The notes: generated from the letters alone by a model not told the origin. A stretch of 64,000 bases of DNA from JBBRBB01 sp038206235 (GCA_038206235.1 JBBRBB010000011.1:1-64000); one strand, 5' to 3'. Shown: positions 1 through 10,048, counted from the first letter of the stretch. Translations and numbers: made by a program.

Positions 1-129
1 ATTGTGGAACGAACATTTTCTTGGATAGATACCAATAGGCGAAATTCAAAAAATTATGAAAGGCTTAATCAAACTAGTGTGACAATGGTGCATTTATCCG
101 CCATACGAATTATGCTGAATCGTTTTTAA
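1..129 (+). CDS. IS5-family transposase, C-terminal fragment (runs off the window)
   Basis: The frame is open from the first base and ends at TAA 127-129, giving 42 residues. It begins IVERTFSWIDTNRR and ends with IRIMLNRF. The VERTFSW...RR...YER pattern matches the end of the DDE catalytic domain of IS5-group transposases, where the Glu of ERTF is the third acidic residue. The rest of the gene lies upstream of the window, so I cannot say whether the element is intact. The right terminal repeat should lie in the next few tens of bases, but I could not pair it without the left end. Confidence 0.75.
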   Translation: MVERTFSWIDTNRRNSKNYERLNQTSVTMVHLSAIRIMLNRF

Positions 130-378
130 ACAGTTTCTTAGAAATTTAAAGTTACTAAAAATTGTTTTGTTTTCCTTCCCCGAAAGGAATAATGCAAAGA
201 TAGGAGGGGTAAAAACAAATTTTATTCAATGTATTTATACACACTCTTTTCACAGGGGGTGATTTTCCCGTTGTGCAGGGGAATAAAATTTCGTATAGGC
301 TGCAATAAATAAACGTTCAGACTGTACCTTCATCTGTGTGGCATGATGCCTTGATAATAATTTTTCAAACATTACATA

Positions 379-603
379 ATGAATTCACAAACAGGCAAGC
401 TGATTATTCTTCTCGGAATATTGTTTATCGTAGCGGGGATATTGATTTATTTCTTTCATGATAAATTAACATGGCTTGGCAGATTGCCCGGAGATATTCG
501 CATAGAAAAAGAAAACTTTAAATTTTATTTTCCCATAGCTACCATGATATTACTAAGTCTGCTTGCTGCTTTGCTTATTAATATCATCAGGAAATTCCTT
601 TAG
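379..603 (+). CDS. DUF2905 family small membrane protein
   Basis: A 74-residue protein with two predicted membrane helices (about residues 7-26 and 50-70) joined by a loop reading WLGRLPGDIRIEKENFKFYFP. The GRLPGDIRIE...FYFP core is the signature of the DUF2905 family of small bacterial inner-membrane proteins, whose function is unknown. Length and topology are normal for the family. It starts at an ATG and lies 53 bases upstream of the acyltransferase-like gene on the same strand, so the two may be co-transcribed. The 250 bases upstream, after the transposase tail, hold no gene that I can see. Confidence 0.85.
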   Translation: MNSQTGKLIILLGILFIVAGILIYFFHDKLTWLGRLPGDIRIEKENFKFYFPIATMILLSLLAALLINIIRKFL

Positions 604-656
604 CAGTTATAGCAGTTATAATAAAAATGGTAAATTGGTTGCCTTAACCAAACCTG

Positions 657-1781
657 ATGCAAACAACAACACACCAACGTTTTCCTGCCCTTGATGTTTT
701 CCGCGGCATGACTATCTGCTTAATGATAATCGTAAACACACCCGGAAATTATGAAACATTTGCTCCTTTACTTCATGCAAAATGGAATGGATTTACGCCA
801 ACAGACTTGGTATTTCCTTCTTTCATGTTTGCAGTAGGTAATGCCATGAGCTTTATAATGCGCAAATGGGAAACTATGAGCACAGGCAATGTGCTCTGGA
901 AAATATTCAAACGCACTTTTATTATTTTTTTATTGGGCTACCTCATGTATTGGTTTCCTTTTGTGGGGCCTGATGCCAATCATCACTTAGTACTTTCGCC
1001 TATTAGTGAAACCAGAATATTTGGTGTGCTGCAGCGCATTGCTCTTGCTTATTGCATAGCAAGCCTGATGCTCTATTTTTTTGGAACACGGGCTACTGTT
1101 ATCATCACGATACTTATACTAATTCTTTATTGGCCTGTGATGATATATTTTGGTGATGCGACAGACCCGCTAAGCCTTACCGGCAATGCAGTTTTGAAAT
1201 TAGATAAATGGCTTATTGGCGATAAGCATTTGTATATGGGTGAAGGTTTGCCCTTTGACCCCGAAGGTTTGCTAAGCACTTTCCCTTCTGTCGGAAATAT
1301 AGTAGCAGGTTATATTGCCGGAAGATACATTCAGCAAAAGGGTAATACTTATGAAGGCTTGGCTAAATTATTGATGACCGGCTTTGCATTGCTTGTAATC
1401 GCTTTCTTCTGGAACTATGGATTCCCGATAAATAAAAAACTATGGACAAGCTCTTTTGTATTGCATACCGTTGGTCTCGATTGTATAATACTTGCCTGCA
1501 TAATTTACTATCTCGTTTTTTTGGGCAAAACAAAAGGCTCTTACTTTTTTCAGGTGTTTGGCAAAAACCCTTTATTCATTTATTTATTATCTGAGTTGAT
1601 GGCGGTGATATTATTCACAATTCGCATTGGTGATAAGTCTTTATTCAACTGGATATATGACAACATCTTTATTCACGCCACACCTTACATTGGCTCATTT
1701 TTATTTGCTGTATGCTATATGCTTTTTTGCTGGAGTGTTGGCTATTTTTTAGATAAGAAAAAGATCTATGTGAGAGTGTAA
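657..1781 (+). CDS. DUF5009/HGSNAT-like multipass membrane acyltransferase
   Basis: A 374-residue protein with about ten hydrophobic segments. The N-terminus carries RFPALDVFRGM (residues 8-18), the signature shared by DUF5009/DUF1624 proteins and eukaryotic heparan-alpha-glucosaminide N-acetyltransferase. A GKNPLFIYLLSEL segment near the C-terminus is also typical. Family members are thought to transfer acyl groups across the membrane to sugars; bacterial relatives are often called NagX and sit in aminosugar clusters. No aminosugar genes flank it here, so the substrate is unknown. The ATG start places the conserved segment at the N-terminus as expected. The 290-base gap that follows holds nothing I can name. 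Confidence 0.75.
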   Translation: MQTTTHQRFPALDVFRGMTICLMIIVNTPGNYETFAPLLHAKWNGFTPTDLVFPSFMFAVGNAMSFIMRKWETMSTGNVLWKIFKRTFIIFLLGYLMYWFPFVGPDANHHLVLSPISETRIFGVLQRIALAYCIASLMLYFFGTRATVIITILILILYWPVMIYFGDATDPLSLTGNAVLKLDKWLIGDKHLYMGEGLPFDPEGLLSTFPSVGNIVAGYIAGRYIQQKGNTYEGLAKLLMTGFALLVIAFFWNYGFPINKKLWTSSFVLHTVGLDCIILACIIYYLVFLGKTKGSYFFQVFGKNPLFIYLLSELMAVILFTIRIGDKSLFNWIYDNIFIHATPYIGSFLFAVCYMLFCWSVGYFLDKKKIYVRV

Positions 1782-2071
1782 GCTCTTTTGAAAAAATCAG
1801 AAAAATCCCGGCAGCTATGTGTGGGCTTAGAAAGAAAATAAAAAACTGAAGCAATATTATACGTGGCAAGAGCAAAACTTCGTGAGCACCAGATGCAGCA
1901 GGGTCTGCAGCTGCAATTTTTCTATCCTGCTGTATATAGCTATCGAAGAAATAGCATAGGAAGAAATAAAAATGTTGCGCCAATTATTACTTAAGGCCGA
2001 AAGAAAATTGCGGGAGCTGATGAAGAGTAGGTACGGAACATAAAAAATGAACTTACAATTTTAAACGGGAT

Positions 2072-3565
2072 TTATTTTCTCTTAATTCTCTGCTTTCCTA
2101 TATCGTACAACTGGTGTGCATCGGGCGTTAACCTTAATGCAAACGTTCCGGCAATGATAATTGTAGAAAATAGAATGGAGCGAAGTATTATCGCAATCCA
2201 TCCGTGCAAATTATTAAAAAGAAAATAAGTTAGAAAAAATGCAACGGCGCCGAGTAGCAGAGCATACACTGTTTTTAAATTGAATGGCTGCATGTGAAAT
2301 TTGCGCCGGATAAATTCAAACCGTATTGCGTTATAAATAGTAAATGCAATTAACTCAGAATATGCAGAACCTATTATACCCATCTCTTTCACTAAAACAT
2401 AAGTGAGCGGAATAAGCAGCAGCAATAAAATTACGCCGGTGAAAAATTCAAACTTCCAGAAGTTAGATGCGGCAATAACTGTTGCATTTACACCTGTACC
2501 GGCATCAATGATTCTTAATATTCCAATCACAAGAATTACCTGGAGGCCGGCTGCATAATCATCCTGTATGTTCAGCACATCGAAACCATCTCTTGCATTG
2601 AGCCAGATGTTGCCAAATATGAAAACCGAGAGCAATAACATATTGATGCAACTGCGCTGATATATGCGGCTGATTTCTACATAGTTCTTATTCTTCCACG
2701 CTCTTACCAAAACTCCTGTTGCAATGGATTGAATGCTTCGCTGCGGAATTTGCACAAGGTTAGCTGCATATAATGCGAGACTGAATACAGCGGTTTGCGT
2801 CATCCCTTTGAGGCTGGCAATTATAAGGCTGGCAATAGTTTGCCCGATGGTTTGCACGCAGATGCCTCCAAATATCAGCGATTGCATACCAAGCATTTTC
2901 TTTCTGAATTTTTTTGTGACCCTGCTTGTTTTAAATGTGATGATAAATTTTCCTTTGCCGATGAGATAAAATAAAAGACATAAAGTGAGAACAATATAGA
3001 GCGTTGAAAACAGCAGCATAAACTGGTGAAAGTCAATATAATTAAAATAGAAGAGAATGATGAAGACAAAAGTTATCATGCGTAGCCCTGTCTCTCTTAA
3101 AAAATTTGATACGATTGTTTTTTGCAGCGCCCATGTATAGCCTTCAAGCACAGAAAAAAACAATAAGCCAAATGCAAAAACAAATATCCAGTGATAATGG
3201 TCAACGAGTAAAGCTGAGCGTTCTGAAAATTTTCTTACAACTAAGGGTTCAAAAATATAACCGGCAATTGCAACGAGAATAAAGCCAATGAAAGCAACGA
3301 TTAAAGAGCGCGTAAGTAAATCATTCTGCTTATCATGAAGATTGTCTTTGTAATAAGGATAAAATTTATACAGTACAGGAATAGCACCAAGACTGGCAAG
3401 TATGTAAAAGTTTTGACCAATATCGAAAAACAATCTTGTTAATGCATACTCCTGTGGCGAAAATGAACCATTCTTTACAAAGAAATAAGTATTGACAGCG
3501 CCAATGCCTACGCCGACATAAACGAGTATGCTGGAGTAAATGCTTTGCTTGCGAATGCCTGACAT
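2072..3565 (-). CDS. Wzx-like polysaccharide flippase / oligosaccharide translocase (MOP superfamily)
   Basis: A 497-residue, very hydrophobic protein with roughly 12-14 membrane helices over its full length. It has the N-terminal pattern of lipopolysaccharide flippases (RKQSIYSSILVYVGVGIGAVNTYFF) and a basic C-terminal tail. Proteins of the MOP superfamily move lipid-linked glycans across the inner membrane. Assignment rests on topology and general sequence character rather than a diagnostic motif. The gene stands alone with no polysaccharide operon around it, though a glycosyltransferase lies about 5 kb away. The 170 bases between it and the M1 peptidase hold only short AT-rich repeats of the TTTAAGATTTAATATTGA type. 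Confidence 0.65.
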   Translation of the reverse strand: MSGIRKQSIYSSILVYVGVGIGAVNTYFFVKNGSFSPQEYALTRLFFDIGQNFYILASLGAIPVLYKFYPYYKDNLHDKQNDLLTRSLIVAFIGFILVAIAGYIFEPLVVRKFSERSALLVDHYHWIFVFAFGLLFFSVLEGYTWALQKTIVSNFLRETGLRMITFVFIILFYFNYIDFHQFMLLFSTLYIVLTLCLLFYLIGKGKFIITFKTSRVTKKFRKKMLGMQSLIFGGICVQTIGQTIASLIIASLKGMTQTAVFSLALYAANLVQIPQRSIQSIATGVLVRAWKNKNYVEISRIYQRSCINMLLLSVFIFGNIWLNARDGFDVLNIQDDYAAGLQVILVIGILRIIDAGTGVNATVIAASNFWKFEFFTGVILLLLLIPLTYVLVKEMGIIGSAYSELIAFTIYNAIRFEFIRRKFHMQPFNLKTVYALLLGAVAFFLTYFLFNNLHGWIAIILRSILFSTIIIAGTFALRLTPDAHQLYDIGKQRIKRK

Positions 3566-3736
3566 TATTGAATGATTGCAGATTTAAGATTTAATATTGA
3601 ATATTGAAAGGCACTAAATACAAATATTAATTGCAGATTTAAGATTTAATATTAAAAGTTCTAAGTAATTTTTTGCACCCATAAATATTAAATATTAAAT
3701 TTTCTCCCGAGGAGTCCTTCGGACAATATTAAATAA

Positions 3737-5428
3737 TTAATCGTTTGGCGCTACTTCTTTAATAGTGATGTAATAATTCTTCTCAATCCTTGCCGTATCG
3801 AATAAAGTTATTTGCTCAGTAGATTTCCATTTTTCTGAAATGCTGAGCCGGCTTGATTTGCTGTCAATATCGCTGTGTAATACAAGCGGCATGTTGAAAT
3901 CTTTAATGCAGTTTGCCCAATGATAAAAAATTTTTTTCTTATCAGGGGTGTAATAATATTGAAGTTGAGGAATGAGAGTATCTCTCAGATATTGGTCGAA
4001 AACTTTGCTGAAATTGATTCCTGATTTTTGGGTGATATAATCTTCAATTTGTTTTGTTGTTACTGTTGCATGATAAAAGGTTTTATTCAATCCTCTTAAA
4101 ATATTTCTGAACTTTTCATCATCATCAATAATATGGCGAATGATATGAATCATATTAGCAGCTTTGTAATATTTATCTGTGCTCTCCGATTCTCTGTTTA
4201 CTCCATACGGAGAAATAATTGGGTTTTTATTTTCAATGTTCTTTCTTATTCCATAGTTGTATTCATTGCCCGCTTGTTTGCCAAAAAGCCATTCTGTATA
4301 AAGAGTTTCACTGTAATTGGTAAAGCCTTCATGCACCCACATATCAGCGATGTCTTTTGTGGTAATATTATTTCCAAACCACTCATGCCCGCTTTCATGC
4401 ACAATGATAAAATCCCATTTCATTCCCCATCCTGTGGACGATAAATCAGTTCCATGATATCCATTCTGATATCCATTTCCGTAAGCAACGGCGCTTTGAT
4501 GTTCCATGCCTAAATAAGGCGCATCAACTAATTTATATCCGTCTTCATAAAAGGGATACGGACCAAACCAATGTTCAAAACAATGCAGCATAGGCTTTAC
4601 TTGTTGAAATTCATTTTTTGCTTTTTCAAGATTATAATCAAGCACCCAATAGTTTAAATCGAGTATTCCATTTTCACCATGCAAAGTGTCAGAGAAATTT
4701 ACATATTTTCCGATATATGGAATGATGTTATAATTGTTGATAGGATTTTTCACTTCCCATTTATAGGTTGCAGTGCTATCAGTATTTTTTTTGGATGATG
4801 CAAGCCTGCCGTTGCCAACTGCAATTAATGTATCTGGAATTATGATAGTGAGTGATGCGCCCATATCAGGTTCATCGCTTTGATGATCTTTGCACGGATA
4901 CCAAACGGAAGCACCTAATCCCTGGCAGGCAACGCTCATCCATGGGCGACCAAGAGAATCTTTTGCCCATACAAAACCGCCATCCCACGGGGGTTTGATG
5001 GCTTCCGTGGGTTTGCCGTGGTAATAGATTGTGATTGCATTTGCCATAAAACCTTGCCGTCGATAATTATCTATGAAATAATTTTTCTTCTCTGCATTCT
5101 TTAAATAAACATGATAAACATTTGAATCTATATTTCGAAAGCTTACATTTTTATTATAGAATTGAATACTATCAATAATCAAAGGCGGTTGCAAATCAAC
5201 TTGCATAATTTTACTGCCGGAACAGTGAGTTTGAAAAATAATAGTTGTAACGCCTTCGATTGTTTTATTCTGATAATCCGGCTTCACTTCAATATCATAT
5301 CTCAGTACATCCCACCATGCTCTTTCGGGTGTAATGCTTCCACGTAACGTATCTGCGTATGTAAATGGTTGCGCATGTGAAAGAGCAAAAATGGAAAGAC
5401 TGCAAACAAACATTACCAGCTTCTTCAT
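3737..5428 (-). CDS. M1 family zinc metallopeptidase, secreted
   Basis: A 563-residue protein with a signal peptide (residues 1-19, ending SHA before QPF). The zinc site is complete: HESGH at 344-348 and the third ligand Glu367 in WVHEGFTNYSE, the HEXXH-X18-E arrangement of gluzincins. The upstream substrate loop reads GMEH (307-310), where classical M1 aminopeptidases have GMEN. The protein is shorter than E. coli PepN and lacks its long C-terminal superhelical domain, like other compact periplasmic Bacteroidota M1 enzymes. The predicted role is trimming of peptides in the periplasm. It is a single gene transcribed leftward. Confidence 0.9.
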   Translation of the reverse strand: MKKLVMFVCSLSIFALSHAQPFTYADTLRGSITPERAWWDVLRYDIEVKPDYQNKTIEGVTTIIFQTHCSGSKIMQVDLQPPLIIDSIQFYNKNVSFRNIDSNVYHVYLKNAEKKNYFIDNYRRQGFMANAITIYYHGKPTEAIKPPWDGGFVWAKDSLGRPWMSVACQGLGASVWYPCKDHQSDEPDMGASLTIIIPDTLIAVGNGRLASSKKNTDSTATYKWEVKNPINNYNIIPYIGKYVNFSDTLHGENGILDLNYWVLDYNLEKAKNEFQQVKPMLHCFEHWFGPYPFYEDGYKLVDAPYLGMEHQSAVAYGNGYQNGYHGTDLSSTGWGMKWDFIIVHESGHEWFGNNITTKDIADMWVHEGFTNYSETLYTEWLFGKQAGNEYNYGIRKNIENKNPIISPYGVNRESESTDKYYKAANMIHIIRHIIDDDEKFRNILRGLNKTFYHATVTTKQIEDYITQKSGINFSKVFDQYLRDTLIPQLQYYYTPDKKKIFYHWANCIKDFNMPLVLHSDIDSKSSRLSISEKWKSTEQITLFDTARIEKNYYITIKEVAPND

Positions 5429-5720
5429 AAAATAAAAATAGAATATTGATTGATAATTGATACCAAAAATTTAATTAATAACCCGTTGTGCGATTAAAAT
5501 CCCGAAGGCCCGCCTGAACGGGAACGGTACGGGCAGGGATAATATTATTTCTAAAATGCCAATGCCACTCCTTCGGAGTTAATATGATTTTCCAGCAATT
5601 CTCAGCTATTATAATATCAGCCCTTCGGACTTTGCCCCACACATCAAAATATTAATTAGCCTTTAAATTATATAAAGGAAAGTTGCTGAATATTTATTTA
5701 ACTTTCATAAAATTTTTGTA

Positions 5721-7499
5721 ATGCATATTCAACCTTTACTTGCTTTATCATCTATGCTGTCCTTTTTTTTATCAGCTTGCAATACAACAGAAAATAATCA
5801 AATGAATTCCAATGAGGACTCTTCATCCGCAGACAGAAAGTGGTGGAAAGAAGCCGTAGTATATCAAATTTATCCCCGCAGCTTTAAAGACAGTGATGGT
5901 GATGGCATTGGTGATTTAAAAGGCATCCAATCAAAATTGGATTATGTAAAAAGTTTGGGTGTTGATGTGATATGGCTTAACCCCATATTTGAATCTCCCA
6001 ATTATGACAATGGCTACGACATTAGCAATTACCAGGGCATCATGAAAGAATTTGGAACCATGAACGATTTTGATAATCTTTTGAAAGCTATGCACGACAG
6101 GGGATTGAAGCTGGTAATGGATTTGGTTGTTAATCACAGCAGCAGCGAGCATGAATGGTTTAAGCAATCACGCAGCTCAAGAGATAACCCATATAGAAAT
6201 TATTATCATTGGTGGCCTGCTGAAAAAGGCAAGCCTGCAAAGCGCTACAGCTTTTTTGATGTAAATAACAATGCATGGAAATTCGATTCGTCAACCAATG
6301 CATTCTCCCTGCATTACTTCGCTGACAAGCAACCCGATTTGAATTGGGAAAATCCGAAGCTGCGAACAGAAATTTTTAATATGATGAAATTTTGGTTTGA
6401 TAAAGGCGTAGATGGTTTTAGAATGGATGTGATTCCTTTTATTTCCAAAGACACAACATATCCTGAACTACCCGCTGAATACAACGGTGACTTCGTGAAG
6501 TACTATGCAAATGGCCCGCACCTCCATGAATATCTGCAGGAAATGAATAAAGAAGTTTTGAGCAAATATGATGTGATGACAGTGGCTGAGGGCATTGGTG
6601 TGAGTACAAATGACGCTTTGAATTTTGTTGACCCTGACAGGCATGAGCTGAATATGCTCTATCATTTTGAAGGTGTAAGTATAGGCTATCTTCCCCATGA
6701 ATTTAAAACACCAGACCCAAAAGGTTACAGTCTCATCGAGTTTAAAAATGTTTACAGCAAGTGGGACAGTGTATTTGAAAATAAAGGCTGGGGCACCATT
6801 TACCTCGGCAATCATGATCAGCCAAGAATGGTTACACGCTGGGGAAATGATGCACCGGAGTTCAGGGAATTATCTTCAAAAATGCTCACAACATTTTTAA
6901 TGACAATGCGTGCTACTCCTTATTATTATAATGGCGATGAATTAGGAATGAAGAATATTAAGTTTGATAAGATTGAAGATTACCGCGACATTGAATCAAT
7001 CAATATGCATCAGCAGATAAAAAATAAGGGCGGTGATTTGCAAAAGTTTTTGAATGCGCAAAAAATATCTGCAAGAGATAATGGACGCACACCCTTTCAG
7101 TGGGATAGCAGCGCCCATGCTGGTTTCACAACAGGTACGCCGTGGCTTAAAGTGAATCCTGATTACACCAAAGTGAATGCCGCCGCCGAAGAAAAAGATG
7201 CAAACAGCGTCTTAAATTATTTTAGAAAAATAGTGAAGCTGCGAAAAGAGAATCTTGTGCTTGTTTATGGAAAATACACATTGCTCGATAAAGACAACCC
7301 GCAGGTATATGGCTACACAAGAGAAATGAATGGAAACAAATTTTTGATACTGCTCAATTTCTCTGCAAAGCAAGCTGCTGCTAATACAGGCATTGATGTA
7401 AGCAAAGCAAAAATGCTTATCAGCAATTACAACAATTCATCAAATAATGGAACGAATACATTAAGACCTTATGAAGCTGTTGTATATGAGTTGCAGTAA
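5721..7499 (+). CDS. GH13 alpha-glucosidase / oligo-1,6-glucosidase-like lipoprotein
   Basis: A 592-residue enzyme with a lipoprotein signal ending LSAC (Cys20). The mature part opens WWKEAVVYQIYPRSF, typical of GH13 oligo-1,6-glucosidase/alpha-glucosidase relatives. The GH13 catalytic regions are present: DLVVNH (134-139), the nucleophile in GFRMD (Asp236), the acid/base Glu290 in VAEG, and NHD (Asp366). A C-terminal beta domain follows. It probably hydrolyses alpha-glucosidic oligosaccharides at the cell envelope. It ends 2 bases before the stop of the convergent rnz gene. The 292-base region upstream contains several short hairpins built on CTTCGG-type loops but no gene. Confidence 0.9.
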   Translation: MHIQPLLALSSMLSFFLSACNTTENNQMNSNEDSSSADRKWWKEAVVYQIYPRSFKDSDGDGIGDLKGIQSKLDYVKSLGVDVIWLNPIFESPNYDNGYDISNYQGIMKEFGTMNDFDNLLKAMHDRGLKLVMDLVVNHSSSEHEWFKQSRSSRDNPYRNYYHWWPAEKGKPAKRYSFFDVNNNAWKFDSSTNAFSLHYFADKQPDLNWENPKLRTEIFNMMKFWFDKGVDGFRMDVIPFISKDTTYPELPAEYNGDFVKYYANGPHLHEYLQEMNKEVLSKYDVMTVAEGIGVSTNDALNFVDPDRHELNMLYHFEGVSIGYLPHEFKTPDPKGYSLIEFKNVYSKWDSVFENKGWGTIYLGNHDQPRMVTRWGNDAPEFRELSSKMLTTFLMTMRATPYYYNGDELGMKNIKFDKIEDYRDIESINMHQQIKNKGGDLQKFLNAQKISARDNGRTPFQWDSSAHAGFTTGTPWLKVNPDYTKVNAAAEEKDANSVLNYFRKIVKLRKENLVLVYGKYTLLDKDNPQVYGYTREMNGNKFLILLNFSAKQAAANTGIDVSKAKMLISNYNNSSNNGTNTLRPYEAVVYELQ

Positions 7500-7501
7500 G
7501 T

Positions 7502-8407
7502 TTAAGAAACAAGATAGGTTGCTCCTTCCAAAGCCAATTGGGTATCAGGAAATATTTCCTGTGCTTCTGTAATAAAAGAATCTAATTTTTCATACTTGCT
7601 GCTAAAATGCCCGATAAGCAATTTTTTTGCTTCAGCAAGCTCAGCAATTTTTGCAGCTTGTATTGTAGTAGAATGAAAGTGGCGTGCAGCACGTTGTTCC
7701 TGATCTTGCAGATAAGTAGTTTCATGATAAAGTAAATTTACTTTTTTTACTTTTTCTGCGAGATGCTCTGTGTACACTGTGTCAGAGCAATAAGCATATC
7801 GCCGTGCCGGTGTATTGGGCGCAGTAACCAATTCATTTTTTATAATGTTTCCTTCGGGTGAAATATAGTCTTCGCCATCTTTTAATTTTTCATAAAAGGA
7901 AACAGGGATGTTATATTCATTTGCTTTATCAACTAATAATTTTCTTGGTTTTTTCTTTTCATTTATTATAAAACCCCAACAGTCAATTCTGTGATATACA
8001 GTAAAACATTCTGCAGAAAAATTTTCATTATTAACCAAAAAACCTTCCTGCTGCAAAGGGTGAAAAATTAAGGAGAAAGGAAGCACTGTTTTTGCAACTT
8101 TTAATTGCATGTCTAATATTTCTTTCAGCGGCGGCGGCGCAAATAAATGCAACTCTTCTTCACGCCCTAATAACCCCATGCTTGTAATAAGACCAGGCAG
8201 CCCAAAGTAATGGTCGCCATGCAAATGAGAAATAAAAATGTACGAAATGCGGCTGCGGCGAATTTTATATTTGCTCATTTGAATCTGTGTTCCCTCGCCG
8301 CAATCTATCAGCAGCAACACATCCCGAAGAGTAACTACCTGTGCAGCAGGATGCCTGTCGTAAGCAGGTATGGCCGAATTATTTCCCAGTATTGTTACTC
8401 CAAACAT
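7502..8407 (-). CDS. rnz: Ribonuclease Z
   Basis: A 301-residue metallo-beta-lactamase-fold nuclease that makes the endonucleolytic cut at the 3' end of tRNA precursors. The zinc motif HLHGDH is at residues 61-66. Other conserved elements are IDCGEGTQIQ before it, SDT in the middle and HFSSKY near the end. I chose the ATG at 8407, which gives MFGVTILGNNSA, over an in-frame TTG two codons upstream. Length matches the bacterial short form (tRNase Z-S). The tRNAs in this window lack an encoded CCA, which fits a need for this processing route. Confidence 0.93.
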   Translation of the reverse strand: MFGVTILGNNSAIPAYDRHPAAQVVTLRDVLLLIDCGEGTQIQMSKYKIRRSRISYIFISHLHGDHYFGLPGLITSMGLLGREEELHLFAPPPLKEILDMQLKVAKTVLPFSLIFHPLQQEGFLVNNENFSAECFTVYHRIDCWGFIINEKKKPRKLLVDKANEYNIPVSFYEKLKDGEDYISPEGNIIKNELVTAPNTPARRYAYCSDTVYTEHLAEKVKKVNLLYHETTYLQDQEQRAARHFHSTTIQAAKIAELAEAKKLLIGHFSSKYEKLDSFITEAQEIFPDTQLALEGATYLVS

Positions 8408-8627
8408 TTTCAAAGGTTAATTAAAATATCAAAAAATATATTGCTGCTATAAATGCTGAGGGCACAGAAGATGCTGCAATATCGAAACTTTTATCTGTGC
8501 GGATGTAATTTTTTTTAGATATTTTCCTTAGCTCCTTCTGCATAAATAAATAAAACAATTTCCGGTTAAAGCCCCTTTAGATATTGCTTCGTGCCATAGC
8601 CGCTTTACTTTTGATAAAACTATTTCA

Positions 8628-9659
8628 TTGAATCAACCATCGGCAGCTATTGTTATTCTTAATTATAATGGCAGAAATTTTCTGCAGCAATTCCTTCCAT
8701 CGGTATTGTCATCTTCTTATCAAAATAAAAGAGTGATTGTTGCTGATAATGCTTCTAACGATGATAGCCTTTCATTTCTAAAAAACAATTTTCCTTTTGT
8801 TGAAATAATAGAGCTTGAAAAAAATTATGGATTTGCAGGCGGGTACAATAAAGCCTTTAAAAAAGTTGAAGCAGATTATTACATACTTCTTAATTCTGAT
8901 GTGGAAGTAACAAAGGGTTGGATTGAACCTGTTATTGAAATGATGGAAGCCGACGGGCAAATTGCTGCATGCCAGCCAAAGATATTATCGCATCAGCAAA
9001 AAAAAATGTTTGAACATGCAGGAGCTGCCGGTGGATGGATAGATTATCTCGGCTACACTTTTGCAAGAGGGAGAGTGTTTGATGTGTGCGAAGAAGATAA
9101 TGGTCAGTATGATGATGCTGCGGAAATTTTTTGGGCAACAGGCGCAGCTTTGTTTATAAGGGCAAAAATTTTTCATGAAATGCAGGGCTTCGATACATTC
9201 TTTTTTGCACACATGGAAGAAATAGATTTATGCTGGCGTATGAAATTGAGAGATTATAAAATAATGTATTGCGGCAAATCATTTGTGTATCATGTGGGCG
9301 GAGGAACACTGCCCAAAGGCAATTACAGAAAGGTTTTCCTGAACTTTCGAAATAACCTTATTATGCTTTTTAAAAATCTTTCATTGAGTGAAAAGATTTG
9401 GAAGCTGCCTTTGCGCATTCTGTTAGATATTCTGTTTGCAGTAAAGAGTTTATTGGGCAAAGATATTGATACTTTTAAAGCTGTATTTGCTGCGCATTTT
9501 GATGTGTTTAAGTGGCATATCAATCATAAAAAAAATAAAAATATTACTGCAAAAAAAATGAGAGGCTTAACGGGTGTTACAGCGAAATCGTTGGTTTGGG
9601 AATATTTTATAAAGAAGAAAAAGCATTTTTCAGAAATTGTTGATAAGAACTTTCGCTGA
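8628..9659 (+). CDS. Family 2 glycosyltransferase
   Basis: A 343-residue GT-A fold transferase. It begins AAIVILNYNGRNFL, the nucleotide-sugar binding start of GT2 enzymes, has LLNSDVEV (DXD-type metal site, about residues 86-93), and a rhamnosyltransferase-like block GFDTFFFAHMEEIDLCWRMK. The start must be the TTG at 8628, because the conserved first strand begins only a few codons in and no ATG is available. The C-terminal third is basic and may lie against the membrane. The next gene begins directly at the stop codon (TGA then ATG). Acceptor and sugar are unknown. Confidence 0.87.
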   Translation: MNQPSAAIVILNYNGRNFLQQFLPSVLSSSYQNKRVIVADNASNDDSLSFLKNNFPFVEIIELEKNYGFAGGYNKAFKKVEADYYILLNSDVEVTKGWIEPVIEMMEADGQIAACQPKILSHQQKKMFEHAGAAGGWIDYLGYTFARGRVFDVCEEDNGQYDDAAEIFWATGAALFIRAKIFHEMQGFDTFFFAHMEEIDLCWRMKLRDYKIMYCGKSFVYHVGGGTLPKGNYRKVFLNFRNNLIMLFKNLSLSEKIWKLPLRILLDILFAVKSLLGKDIDTFKAVFAAHFDVFKWHINHKKNKNITAKKMRGLTGVTAKSLVWEYFIKKKKHFSEIVDKNFR

Positions 9660-9902
9660 ATGACAGCATCGCCTTATTTTTGTATAGCAATCTTTTGTAT
9701 GACACACGAAGCTGAAAATTACCGGGACAAAGAATTTGGATACAACTGGGTAAATTCATCCCGCTTTTTATTTTATTTGCAGGTATTGGTGTTTGTAATG
9801 TTTGTAACAGGCGGCTGTTATAATTTGTATGAACATCGCTACAAAGGAAAACCGGAAGTAGAAGTGCCTGGCAATACTCTCTATACTCCTCAATACAAAT
9901 AG
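9660..9902 (+). CDS. Hypothetical single-pass membrane protein
   Basis: An 80-residue open frame starting at the base after the glycosyltransferase stop. An internal ATG at 9699 would give a 67-residue protein starting MTHEAENYRDKEFGYNWVN, which looks more like a real N-terminus than the Cys- and Phe-rich stretch before it. One hydrophobic helix (about residues 37-53) is followed by a polar tail ending YTPQYK. I do not recognise a family. The direct abutment suggests translation coupled to the glycosyltransferase. Confidence 0.55.
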   Translation: MTASPYFCIAIFCMTHEAENYRDKEFGYNWVNSSRFLFYLQVLVFVMFVTGGCYNLYEHRYKGKPEVEVPGNTLYTPQYK

Positions 9903-9975
9903 TTGAATAATTTTTTGCAATGAAGTATATGGATTACTATTTTTGCAATCCGAAAAGTTCTTACAATTTAAATAA

Positions 9976-10048
9976 GCGGAAGTAGCTCATTTGGTAGAGC
10001 ATAACCTTGCCAAGGTTAGGGTGGCCGGTTCGAGCCCGGTCTTCCGCT
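9976..10048 (+). tRNA. tRNA-Gly (anticodon GCC)
   Basis: A 73-nt cloverleaf. The acceptor stem GCGGAAG (9976-9982) pairs with CTTCCGC (10041-10047), with discriminator U as usual for glycine. The D-loop contains TTGGTAGAGC, the anticodon arm CCTTGCCAAGG carries GCC, and the T-arm is GCCGGTTCGAGCCCGGT. CCA is not encoded. Confidence 0.97.

Noticed and set aside
1669..1983. Minus-strand open frame overlapping the acyltransferase end
   Set aside because: Low-complexity, overlaps a well-supported gene and has no family features.
4133..4444. Plus-strand open frame of 103 residues within the M1 peptidase gene
   Set aside because: It is a shadow of the metallopeptidase coding strand, which has an intact zinc site.
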